64,000 bases of DNA from Plantago major (taxonomy: Eukaryota > Streptophyta > Magnoliopsida > Lamiales > Plantaginaceae), in contig CM048839.1 in assembly GCA_026545765.1 (NCBI GenBank), positions 55,739,177 to 55,803,176 of the forward strand, read 5' to 3'. The position numbers were made by a program, and so were the translations under genes. This document shows positions 37,320 through 48,417 of the stretch, in pieces (position 1 is the stretch's first letter; the number at the start of each line of letters is the position of its first letter). The notes under the pieces were generated by a model. The model was not told the origin of the DNA, searched no databases, and saw only the letters and a list, made by a program, of their open reading frames with translations.

Positions 37320-37331
37320 GCTCTGATACCA
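37320..37331 (-). other. Primer binding site of Copia A (initiator Met-tRNA)
   Basis: The minus strand reads TGGTATCAGAGC, the standard plant Copia primer site, two bases from the LTR end at 37334. Confidence 0.93.
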
Positions 37332-37333
37332 CT

Positions 37334-40300
37334 TGTTGGTCCCTTAGATCACTAGGTTAAAGTCTAGAAGGGGGGGGGGGTGAATAGACTATAAAAACTT
37401 TTTGTTATCTAACACAGTTTCTCAACAAGGTAAGATTGCTGATACTTATACTAGTTCAGAGAGAGAAAGTCTTTTAATACAATTAAGTGTAGTCAGAAAG
37501 CTAGTAACAAATAAACAGATGAAGTAAAGTAAAGCTTTGCTGAAAGATAAAGTGCAAACGGTTTATAGTGGCATCTGAAGGTGGCGTAATCCTTCAACTA
37601 ATCCACTTCGCCCTTGATAGGACTTGAATTCACTATGTAAGGTTTCTAAGATCCGTTACAAAAAGCCCTACACTAGCCAAATCCCTTTTTACCCTAAGTT
37701 CCCAACTCAGGACCTTTGAATCCTCTTTCCTTAGCTAACCCAAGCTAAGTACTCCGATTCCCAAGAGATTTTCCTTAGCTTTCTCATCCTAATTAGTCAC
37801 TCCCTTGTTGTTTAACTCCAAGGATTATTCCCTAGCTTTCTCAGCTAAGTACTTCCTATATCCTCACGTGTTAGGAATATATGTTTAGATTTTGATCAGC
37901 AACCTAATGACTTATCTTAGCTCAGAAAGGTAACTAGTACTCTTAGTTCACTTGAACATTGTAAAAGAGGAACTTTACTGAGTATGTTAGTCTAGCAAAT
38001 CTTTTATAGGATGTTAGACCTCTGAATGCAATTTTTATATCCTTGAAGAAGACCAAAAAGGAGGCATCCGGCAGAAGAGTTCAACGTATTGGAGATTCGA
38101 AGACTGCACAAGATTGCTGAAGACTAAGGAGATTGGTCTCCTCAGAAACCTACTTCCAGATACCTTGAAGAAACAAGTGTTTCTCAATAAACAAGTTTCA
38201 CAAAAGATATTTGAGAACACAAGGTTACTGAATGAGGAAAAGTGCCCACATAAACCCACGCTCAGATACCTTGGATAAAACTATATTTCTGGGAAACAAT
38301 GTTTCAATAGGTATATGGAGAAGTGAAGGTCTCTGGAAAAGGACATGCAATGCTTCAGAAAGCGTGCATAGTTCTGTTGGCACTACAGGACAAAAATAGT
38401 ACAATGCAATAAATACACAGATAGAGACATCTAAACAAAAGAGAAAATCTCTTAAAAGATACAACGTCTTCTGCAGTACTATTTACAGATATCAATAGTT
38501 TGAATTTCATTGTGCTTAACGGATACTATTCAAATGGCATGATTTTCAACTATAAATATCACCACTTAGAATGCTTGAAAACACACACAGAACTTACACA
38601 TCTACGAACTTATTCATTCAAGCATACAAGCCTTCAACCTACTTATTCTCTAGCTTACTATTGCGACCAAGCTCTTGAATTCTAAGTAGCACGAAAGTTC
38701 TAAGTGTCCTGATCCTTAACAAGCATTGCTATCTGTGAAGGAGTTGAATCAAAAGATCAAGTATCTGAGATTCATTCTCTAGAACATTTAACATAGACTT
38801 GGGTCAGTGAAGAACATATCACCACACATTGTGAAGTGTGTTATGTGATTCTTGTTCTATAGAGTATTCCTACATAACTGAGAAAGTTATTAAGACTACT
38901 CACCTGAAAAACCACTTTAACCAACACCACACACGACATGGAGTACAGGAAGTACGTAGTTTGGGAAACTAAGGAACAACTCCAAGGTTACTGAGCACAT
39001 GAAGTACTTAGTTTGGGAAACTAAGGAATAGCTCAAAGGTTTCTGAGTACAAGAAGTACTTGGCTGAGAAAGTTGGGGAATAACTCAGGGGGAACACTTG
39101 GTTGGGAACCTAGTGTAAAACGGAATCAAGGAATAGGATTATTGTAAGGAGAACTCAATATTTATCTTAGTGAATTTCAATTCCTGAGAAAGGGCCAGTG
39201 GATTAGTTGAGGGATTACACCACCCTCAGATACCACTATAAAGATCTGTCTTATTTACTGTCTGCAACTTATTAATTACTTTATTTACCTTGCTGAGTAT
39301 TTACACACTTATATCTTGCAAAGTACGTGCACTTATCACTTAGAAAGTCTTCCGCTCTCTAAATATAAGTATCAGAGATCTTCACACATATCTGAGAAAC
39401 TGTGTTATCGTTAAAAGTTTTAAAAGACTATTCACCCCCCCTCCCCCCTCTAGTCTTTTACTTTCTCGTTATCTGGACCAACATCACACCTGTTTGGTGT
39501 TTGATGTAGTAGTTTGTTCTAGGCAGTGATTACCTTGATAACAATGTTTCATTATCTCAGTAATCAAAGAAACTCAACTGTAATCCTATGTTATAAGGAC
39601 TAAGTCTATTGTTTCTGAGTTTCAAGACTTGTCTTTGTTTTGAGGAAAGAACTAACACTTGGTAGAAACACAAGTATGTTCTATCTCTTGACAAATAGAT
39701 AGTAAAAGCTTAAGTCTTATTGGAGTTGTGGGCACTTAGAGAACCAGAAGAAATCTGAGTCGCAACTTCGAATACAAGAGCTTTCTGAGAGAGTTCTTGA
39801 ACGCTTAAGAGATTTCTTGCAAGTGATTCTATATCAGTTGTGAGCTTGAGTGATTTTCAAGGCTTGTGTGTAACTCCAACCTGTTGGGTACTCATCACAA
39901 CTGCTAAGTGATCCTTTTATAGTGATCAATGGAGCCGTTTGAAATACCATCCGTTGAATAAACATTTTCAATTTCGACTAGATGTCACTATCATAGTACA
40001 TTCGACCTTTGTCTCTTTGTATCAAGTCAGCAGGCTTTTCTAGGAGATGTCTGATATAGTATTAAATGCATTTGTACTATAGGACTTTTATCCACAACGG
40101 TCAGATAGCTTCTAACAGCTAGAAGATTCAGAAACCTCTCCGCTCTTGCATTTCTATCATGGTCTCAACTTTGATGGTTTCTGAATGATTGCATTCTGAG
40201 AGTTGTTGCCTTTCTAATCAAGACAAACTTATGCAGTTTTCTTGAGTCTTCGTGTCTTCAGTAGTCTTCCTTGCTGAGTGATCTTCTAATCTTCGAAAGA

Positions 40301-40483
40301 TAAAATTAAAATTACATCAGAGACCTTAGTCTTATACAAGTGACTATTCTATCATACTAAGTAATGTTCTTCCTTTATAATGTCCTCTATTATCCTATGG
40401 ATGGACTTAGGAATAGTAATCACCTTTCTGAGCTATGTAGACATGTGAAATTGCTCATAAAAAATCTAAAGTAAATCCTAACA
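37334..40483 (-). repeat. 5' LTR of Copia A, split by a solo LTR
   Basis: TGTTGGTCCC at 37334 to CCTAACA at 40483. Without the inserted 1.6 kb it is about 1.53 kb. It repeats 15084-16286 and 25671-25805, and it ends at the GTAAC duplication. Confidence 0.92.
37869..39483 (+). mobile_element. Solo LTR of the Copia D family, opposite orientation to its host (1615 bp)
   Basis: Starts TGTTAGGAATATATG and ends CTGGACCAACA. It is flanked by TCACG (37864-37868) and TCACA (39484-39488), a 5-bp duplication with one CpG-to-CpA change. It is highly similar to the reverse complement of the Copia D LTR at 42632-44113, so its sense is plus. A TATAAATA at about 38553 could be its promoter. No internal region remains, so it probably formed by LTR-LTR recombination. 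Confidence 0.88.
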
Positions 40484-40488
40484 GTAAC

Positions 40489-41095
40489 TCTGCTTTTGCT
40501 ACTTCTTTATGTACCATAATATATTAATGAATTAGTTTGAAATGTAATTTCGTACTTGTTCTTTATTCGTCCGACTCTTTACGTGGGAAATCCTTACTAC
40601 TACGACTTGGTAACAGACTTTATATTATCTTTTGTGATTTGTCTGAAAACATGACGAGATAGTGTGTTGAGTGACACAACACATTGTTGGTATAAGTGAA
40701 GGTGTTTGAATTAACTACGACTTGATCCTTTTGGCATGTTTCTTTGTTGCTTGTAGACGGCTAGTACGTTCTTTGATTCTAAGTAGTTGGGAGTAGCATA
40801 GAAGAGGGAGGTTGGGGATCCTTTACACCTTCCCACCATCAATTTCATCTCTTCAAATTAGGTTTTACTGCAATTCAATCAATCTGTTTGCAATCGTTCT
40901 GTTTACTTTCTGCATACAATTTACATACGTTATTTGCTTGTTCCTATGATAAGGGTCCGTGGAGAACGACATCCCGAGTCAGTTTTCCGCTATGAACTGT
41001 GGATTTGAGAAATTCCGACTTGTAAATTTAATTTTTGATTGTATTTATGGATTACAGGTTCTACAATGAAAATCGAAATCTCTGAGTGCACATCA
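40489..41095 (+). repeat. 5' LTR of Gypsy B, right part
   Basis: Continues the LTR after the second GTAAC and ends GTGCACATCA at 41095, inverted to the TGATGTG start at 14310. Reconstituted LTR length is about 1.38 kb. Confidence 0.8.
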
Positions 41096-41100
41096 AAATT

Positions 41101-41118
41101 TGGCGCCGCTGCCGGGGA
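41101..41118 (+). other. Primer binding site of Gypsy B (Asp-tRNA)
   Basis: TGGCGCCGCTGCCGGGGA five bases after the LTR end. This fixes the plus-strand orientation of the element. Confidence 0.93.
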
Positions 41119-41329
41119 CACTTGACCGCTCAAGCAAGTTTCGACCAGATAAGTTGAATTCTTTCTTTCGCTTTACTTTACGCACTGTCTTTCAATTCGT
41201 ACAACATAAACCAAAAAAAAAAGTATATAACCTGTGCGAATCGATTTCCACATACGTTTATCTGCTTTATTATTATATTATTATATATCTCTGCGTAAGC
41301 TCGTTTGTTAAGGGAGATGGAAGAATAAG

Positions 41330-42492
41330 ATGAAAGATCCAACTAATTTAGTCTCTGAATGCCCGCTTTCATACTATCAGAGAGAACAGTATGCCGAAAC
41401 CAAGAAGGAGTGGAATTCGAATCCAGCCGCATGTAAGGGGGTACGGGTTTGATCCAACTCTGATTAACTCATTACCAAAAGTTCGAAGGAAGAGAAGGAG
41501 AAAATGAATGCAAGTTCATGTACTCATTTGAGTCTATCGTCGAGCAGTTTCCGACGAAGGGGTTAACTGATGGTGAGCTGAAATTCTGGTTCTTCATCAA
41601 AACACTGGAGGGAGCAGTAAAAAGATGGATAGATTCAATTAAAGAAGAGGTTAGTGAGTGCGATGAGCTGAGGATTCTGTTCTTGAAGAGGTTTTTAGGA
41701 CTTGCAAGGGTTATGAGAGAAAGGAAAATGATATCCACTTTCGCTCAGAAACCAAAGGAATCTTTTCATGACGCACCGAAAAGATTTGAGGAGATGAAAT
41801 ACAACTGCTTCCAACATCAGTTCACTTCACGACAGCTATGTGAGTATTTCTACTTAGGAGTAAGAGAAGAATTTAGAGATCTTATAGACGTAGCTCTAAA
41901 GGGATCATTTATGGGGAGCTCTGCTAAGCATTTGCTGGGAGCTTGTGCAAGTGTTGCTGAGAACTCGAGGTACATGAGTGAGAATGAGATTTTGAACAAA
42001 ATGGAGGCCATGGAAGAAGTAAGGACAGTAGCTGCGATCGAGGAGGAAGCACAATGGGCTATGGGACAGAGCGTAGGAACTTCTGAGTACTTGGACAAAA
42101 GAAACATATCGAAGGAAGTGAGCTAAGACGTACCAGAAGGAAAGCCTATTGAGCTGAGCATAGAAGGAAATGATGAAGTTTCTCAAATCAGTAGCGAACA
42201 AGTGGTTGGCAGCGTCACAACTGCCAAAAAGGGGTTGGAAGAGGAGATCAAAACCCTCAAGAAACATCACAACCAGAAAGGAAAACTAGAAGGGGAAGAG
42301 CTGGATAAAGGAAGTAGTGATACTCGAGCTCTAGTGAATTTTCTTGACGAACAGTTCGTGGCGGTCAGCAAAGAGCTGAAGAAACTAAGTGAGAAGTTTG
42401 AAGGGGTGGAAGAGGAAATGTTGGCGATGAAGATCGTAGTAAGAGATATGGATAACAAGGTAGAAGAAGTAAAGGAGCAACGCATGGAATAG
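41330..42492 (+). pseudogene. Gypsy B gag
   Basis: An ATG at 41330 opens a short frame that breaks after about 40 codons. The main frame 41518-42126 holds a retrotransposon gag core: FESIVEQFPTKGLTDGELKF, then LEGAVKRWIDSI, FLKRFLG and ESFHDAPKRFEEM. One in-frame stop at 42124 is followed by the same frame to 42492, a Glu/Lys-rich coiled coil (FVAVSKELKKLSEKFEGVEE). No zinc knuckle or protease is reached before Copia D begins at 42632. Confidence 0.82.
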
Positions 42493-42631
42493 CTAGGATC
42501 GATAACCACTGGGAGTGGGATAACAACACCAGATTTTGTGCCAAGAAAAAGAATAAGGAAGTAGTAGAAGTCAGAGATTCGAATGAGGAGGAAGAGAAGA
42601 ATAAAGCAAAAGAAGATTGTATAAGGGGACG

Positions 42632-44113
42632 TGTTGGTCCAGATAACGACAAAGTAAAAGACTAGGGGGGGGGTGAATAGTTTTTCGAAACTTTTGACGA
42701 AAAAATAATTTCTCAGATATCTGTGAAAGTATCTGATACTTATATTCGGAGAGTGGAAGACTTTTGTGATAATTGCACGTGCTCAACAAGCTATAATGTG
42801 TGTAAGTATTCAGCAAGCAATAAATAAGCAATAAGTAAAGTGCAGTAAGTAAATAACACAAAACTTTATAGTGGTATCTGAGAGTGGCGTAATCCCTCAA
42901 CTAATCCACTCACCCTTTCTTAGGACTTGAATCCACTAAGATAAGATGATGAGTTCCCCTTACAAAATCCTATCTCTTGATCCCTTTAACACTAGGTTCT
43001 CAACCAAGTTTTCCCCTGAGTTATTCCCTGGTTTTCCCAACCAAGTACTTCCTCTACTCAGTAACCTTTGAGCTATTCCTTAGCTTCCAAAGCCAAGTAC
43101 TTCCTATGCTCAACGCCTGTGTGGTGTTGGTTATGGTAGTTTATCAGGTGAGCAGTCTCTTATAACTTATACAGTTATCTTAGAGTGCTCTATAGAAACA
43201 ACCTTACTTAATACACTTTTCAATGTATGGTAAGTTGTTCTTTACTGACCCAAGTCTTGATATTGTTCAAGAGAATGAATCTCAGATATCAGTCGCAACA
43301 ATATCTTCTGGATTCAAATATTTCACAATATGCAATTCTTATTTAAGGATCAGGACACTTAGAACTTTCGTGCTACTTAGAATTCAAGAGCTTTAGTCGC
43401 AACAGTAAGCTAGAGAGTAAGTAGGCAGAAGGCTTGTATGCTTGAACGTATATCGCAAGTGATGTTCAGTCTAAGGTGTAAGTTTTGTGTATTCAATGTG
43501 TGTTTTCAAGCATTCTAAGTGGTGAAATTTATACTTGAAAATCATGCCGTTTAAATAGTATCCGTTAGGCACAATGAAATTCAAACTATTGATATATGAA
43601 GTTAGTACGACAGTGAGCTTTGTCTCTTTACAGAGATTTTCTCTTTTGCTCAGACATCTCTGTTTGCGTAATTAATGCACTGTACTAACTTTTGTTCCGT
43701 AGTGTCAACGGAACAATGCAAGCTTTATGAGGCTTTGCAAGTCCTTACTCAGTGACCTATTGTGCATCAGAGACCTATCGAAATACTTGTCTTCCAAAGA
43801 CACTTAATTTCTTCAAGGTATCTGAGCCACAGTATCTGAGGAGACACTTCTCCTTAGTCTTCAGCAATCTTGTGTAGTCTTCTGATCTTCAATAATGACT
43901 TCCTTCTGTTGGATGCTTGTTTCTCGGTCTTCTTCAAAGATATAAAAATTACATTCAGAGACCTAACATCCTATACAAGATTTGTTAGACTAACATACTC
44001 AGTAAGCTTCCTCTTTTACAATGTTCAAGTGAACTAAGAGTACTAGTTACCTTTATGATCTAAGATAAGTCATTAGGGTTTACTGATAAAAATCTAAACA
44101 GATATTCCTAACA
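42632..44113 (-). repeat. 3' LTR of Copia D (1482 bp)
   Basis: TG...CA ends, a run of nine G bases about 35 bp from the left end, and strong similarity in inverted orientation to 37869-39483. It is more distantly related to the Copia A LTR. Confidence 0.88.
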
Positions 44114-44129
44114 AATTCCCCCCCTTTTG
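44114..44129 (-). other. Polypurine tract of Copia D
   Basis: The minus strand reads AAAAGGGGGGGAATT directly before the LTR. Confidence 0.8.
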
Positions 44130-44478
44130 ATCAGTCACCTATGACTATCTGAAAACCTATCATGAACTGGATGAGGAAACAATCCAACACTTAAACATTT
44201 CTTATGATCTTTCATTTCTTTTATTTTAAGTGCAGAAAGTAAACATCAACCAAATCACAAGGTGTGATCTTTGCTGACAAGTTATCTTTTCATTAGATAG
44301 GTATCTGAGAGTAGGTTCATCAGATAGAATTACAAGTGAAGCACATATAACTTTTACAAGATAAGCAGTGAATTACAATTAGCCAAAATCAAAAAAAATA
44401 CACAACTATGTAGGACAACAGGAAAGTCCAAGTTCCAAGTTAACATCCTACTAGTTGGTCTTCAAGTCTTCATCTTTG

Positions 44479-47138
44479 TCAGCTTCCTGTATTTGGGTAT
44501 ATGAAGTCACCATATCTGATAATGTCATTAGAGTAATCAAACAGGTAGGTTCTCACAGCCATTTCAACTCTTCTTAAGAACTCAACATTATCTCTGTAGG
44601 ATTTGGTGGGTATTCTCTTGCTAGTTTGTTCAACCCAGTAGTATCTTGCCCAGATCCAAGCATAATCAATCTGAATAGGGGACATATTGTATCTTTCATA
44701 GATTGTCCTCAGATACTTCAGATCTTACTGGTAATCTTCTTTAGTAAGGTAGAAGGAATCATAAGCCTGTACTGCTAGTCTTGGCTTTGTTCCAGTGCCA
44801 AGTACATTCTCAATTATGTGTACATCAGCAGGCTTATAGTATGGGCAAGTTTCAGATAGCTCCTTCTTCATAGCTATCTGTTTGACATGAATTTCAAAAT
44901 CAAGTGCATCCTTTATTTTATCCTTTGGCACTAGATCTACTATGTTCTTCCTCCATGCCATCATTTGAAGGTAGACTGGTACTGGGAAGCCTTCTTTGTT
45001 TAGTAGTAAATTTCTCACAAACATTACCCAGTAACCATTCTTGCACTTGTTGATTTCATAGTTTAGATCAGTTTGATTTGGAGTATACTCAATCATAGCT
45101 TGCTCAGGGCTAAGAGTATCAACTCCTCTGTCTTGCAACTTCTCTTCATGAGAGTTTGTCACTTGATGTACCTTGCTGGGTAGGTACTGCAGTTGTAGGC
45201 TCAGATGGATTGCTTGAGTGTCTTCTCTGTATGAGAGGAGCATCATCTTCCTCATCCTCCTCCTCATCATCATCATCATCTTCTTGATGAGGTTGCACTA
45301 TGTCTTTGCATCCATCATTGTTGCCTCTTCTTCTCTTACAGAGACATTTTCTTCATCCTCGGCATAGTCTCTATGTCTTCTCCTTGAGCTCTTGGCAGCA
45401 ACATGAGGTTTCTAGACCCTGTCCTAGTGACTCTTCATTCAGTAGCAGTTACTAATTGAAGTTGACTAGGGGTTGTAGAGTGAGCTTGGGCATCTTCAGA
45501 TATCATCTTTTATTTGCCTTTCCCCTTTGTAGATTTTCTAGTTCTTTCCCCCTTAGTCATAGGAGACTGGTCAAAATTATCCACTATTTTGACAAAGGAA
45601 TCTAACAGTGATTCAAAATTACTATGTAGTCTGTTGTAAGCTTGGGATAATTGTTGCAATTCTGCTCTGAGTGCAATATTCTTCTATGCAAAGCCATTGT
45701 CTGCATCTGTCAGCTTTGAAACTTCATTGACTACTTGACTTATAGTAGTCATGGCAAGATCAGCATGAGTATCTGCAAACTGCATGAGTTGTTCATCTGA
45801 TTTCCTTAGCATAGCCCGATCTTGATGTTCCAGAGCAATGCTGGAAGTTCTTCTTGCAATCATTTCAGCAAGCTTGCGGTATGCATGAGGCACAGATGCA
45901 ATTAATTGTTTATTTTGATCTTCTAGCTCCTTGAACTACTCTGTCATATGCTGGGATCTCATCTCATAATCCTCAGTCTCATCATCAGGAATTTGGATGT
46001 GGACAAGAGGAACCAAAGTCTTTTTAGACACACTAGTCTGAGGTTGACTAAGGTCATGTGCTTTCTAAGTGTTGTCCTCCTTGTCTTCTTCTTCTTCATC
46101 ACTCCTAGCATATTCATTGTCTAAGTCAGCATCCTTTACTAGTTCTGGCAAAGTCTTCTTCCCTTTGCTAGATGAGGGTAAATCTTTCCCTGTTTCTTCC
46201 TCTGGAGTTTCTTCAGCATCCAATTCCTTAGCAAATGCTTATGCAGCAAGCTGGATTTGCTTTTGCTTAGCAAGGGCTTCTTCTTCTTTGCGAGCTAATT
46301 CCTCAACCTGTGTGAGGTTGGCTTGTCTTTCCGCCATCTTTATTTCCAGCTCAAGATGCAGTCTTGTTTCTTCTTCCAACAGAGCTCTAAGTTTAGCTAC
46401 TCTGTACTCAGCTTCCTGGATCTTCTGTGGAGTATCTTCAAAGTGCTCATCTACTATTTTAGTAGAGTCTTGCTGTTGGGTATGATGAGTTGATGATCTG
46501 GAAGGAGATGGAGGAGGGGCTTTTTTAGTTGTCCTCTCAGGTTGCTTTTCAGCAACTGAGGCAATTTTTGTTCCAACAATCCCTCATGTGCCTGGTGCAT
46601 GGCCATCATCATCATCCTTGGGATGATCATCCTTCTTGTGAGCAGATGGAGATGGAGACTTTGGTTTTTCAATATCATTTTCACCAGTCTCATCATCTTC
46701 TTCATATTCTGATACCAGGTTAATGACCTCAGGTAAAGTGACCATTTGACCATTGACCTCTTCCTGCTCAGTGGGAGCAATCTATAGTGTTTTAGGAAGG
46801 ATTAGCCTTAGAGACATTTCCAGTCTGGTCTGGCCATCTGCTTGCTCAAAAGCTTGAATAAGTTTGCGCGCCACTTCCTTTCTGAACCTTTTGTCCAGCA
46901 GCTTGGAAAAAGAGTATTGTTCATAAGGGAACATGTTGTGCACATGGTTCTCCAGATCAATTGTGTGTGCCCTTCTTATAGGATCATCAAGAATTATGAT
47001 GACCTCATCAATATGGGAGCTCCTTATTTTCTGCGACTGTTTGAAGCAGTTAAGGTGTCTTGGCACCGTATGATTCTTGAAGAACGGAAGGAGATCCTGG
47101 TAATTTTCAGCATGAACCCTTATGGCGCATGAAGGAGC
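44479..47138 (-). pseudogene. Extra 3' ORF of Copia D, large C-terminal exon
   Basis: Enters at a splice-like acceptor (TTTCTTTCAG at 47139-47148), with first codons APSCAIRV. Recognisable parts in order: a DLLPFFKNHTVPRHLNCFK block, FRKEVARKLIQAFEQ, an acidic Ser/Pro/His region, coiled coil (REAEYRVAKLRALLEEE-like, with KQKQIQLAA), and Gln/Leu-rich text. The C-terminal domain has NGYWVMFVRNLL, KKELSETCPYYKP, DLKYLRTIYERYNMSPIQID and AWIWARYYW. Several stops and frameshifts (for example near 46782, 46240, 45684, 45280, 44724) break it. It is homologous to the extra ORF of Copia A, especially the last 150 residues. Function unknown. Confidence 0.72.
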
Positions 47139-48417
47139 CTGAAAGAAATGGAGTTTTGATTAAGTGTCAAACTTGTTCAGATATCTGATTTTCAAAGGTG
47201 TCAGGTTTTTTGAGTTACCTGTGTCGCAACAATAGGCTCAGATGGCTTGACCAGTGAGGTGGAAGGACCCTCATATATCCTTGGAGGAGACTTGGGCATC
47301 TTATCCTCCTCTTCCATTTCTTTCTGAACCTGAGAATAAAAAGTGTTAGTACACTTAGAAAGATTCAGTAGGATTTCACACACATTGGTATCTGAGATTT
47401 CAACCTCTCTGGTAGGAGGCTTAGATATGTGTTTCTCAGAGACCTTTGAGGTCTATGGTATATTCTCTGTTGTCTTTGGCTTTTCAGCCACATCATCTTT
47501 CTTCTCAGTTTGAGCCTTTAAGAAATATAAGAATGGGTTAGAAAGTTCATTGGAGGGAGTTCTCTGAGAAAACAAACTTGAATCTTCAGCTACCTGTGTA
47601 ACAGGCTCAGATTCCTTGTTGATGGAGGGTACATAATCCTCCTTCTCAGATTGTGAAGGAAGCTTTCCAGCTTCCTCTACTTCCTCTTGTGCATGAAGCT
47701 TTTCATCTTCCTCTCTTTCCTTATTTTCTTCACCTTTATGATCTCAGATAGATCGGAGCATCGAAGCTTTTGACATCTCTTGAAGCATTTTAGGTGCTTT
47801 GGCAAAGTGTGTTCCTTGAAGAAAGGAAGCAGGTCCTCTTTATCATCAACAGGGACCTTAGTGACACTTGTTTGAGCCTGAAAGAAAGTGTTTTGAGTTA
47901 GCTTCAAAACTTTAGTGGATATCTAGGCTTTAGAGTAGAAAGGTATCTGAGTTACCTGCGTGACAAGCTTAGATGACTTGACTACTGAGGTTCCAAGTGC
48001 CTCAGATATCTGGATATGAGGAGGGGACTGGGAAGTCTGATCCTCAGTGATCTTTCTTTCTGCTTGAACCTGAGATTAAAAACATAACACTTAGAAAATT
48101 TGAACAAGAAAACTACGTTAGACAATTTCAGATATCTGAGAGGTCAATTACCTCCACAATAGGAGGCTTAGATACTTGTCTCTCAGAGACTTGTGCAGTC
48201 TCTGGAAGTTTTTCTTGTGATGAAAGCTTTGATGCCTCATCAATTTTCATTGGTTGCGGGGATTGAGTGGGCAATTTCCCAACAACTTCTACTTCATTTT
48301 GAACCTGTAAGTAGAAAGTGTTAGTTTGAGAAAAATGATCAGAGATTTGTCTTTGAAGATTATAGGTATCTGAATGAAATACCTTCTCTGCAGAAGGTTC
48401 AGATACTTGTTGCTCAG
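47139..48417 (-). pseudogene. Exon-intron array in the extra ORF of Copia D
   Basis: On the minus strand, exons lie at 48417-48383 (partial), 48304-48152, 48069-47956, 47877-47594, 47515-47405 and 47329-47219. They are separated by introns 48382-48305, 48151-48070, 47955-47878, 47593-47516, 47404-47330 and 47218-47139. The introns are 75-82 nt, T-rich, with GT at every donor and AG at every acceptor. Four complete exons are 153, 114, 111 and 111 nt, all divisible by three, and the joins are phase 0. Exons begin with VQ or AQ and end with PP-x-x-E or TQ. Types recur in the order a, a, b, c, a, b, c, so a three-exon cassette has been duplicated. One stop lies in the 47515-47405 exon and a frameshift in the 47877-47594 exon. 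Reading through the introns meets stops. Splicing is inferred, not shown. Confidence 0.75.

Larger units (their letters stand above)
42632..48417 (-). mobile_element. Copia D: 3' part of a Copia element with an exon-rich extra ORF
   Basis: The LTR (42632-44113) starts TGTTGGTCC and ends CCTAACA. It is followed by a polypurine tract and by minus-strand coding homologous to the extra 3' ORF of Copia A. It is inserted in Gypsy B; GGACG at 42627-42631 would be one target duplication. At about 48418 it changes abruptly to Gypsy pol of Gypsy E, so gag-pol and the 5' LTR are lost. Confidence 0.85.

Noticed and set aside
46069..46485. 138-codon Ser-rich frame on the plus strand
   Set aside because: It is the mirror of the acidic, coiled-coil coding region of the Copia D extra ORF on the minus strand. 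Similar mirrors at 27828-28058 and 29198-29461 were dropped too.
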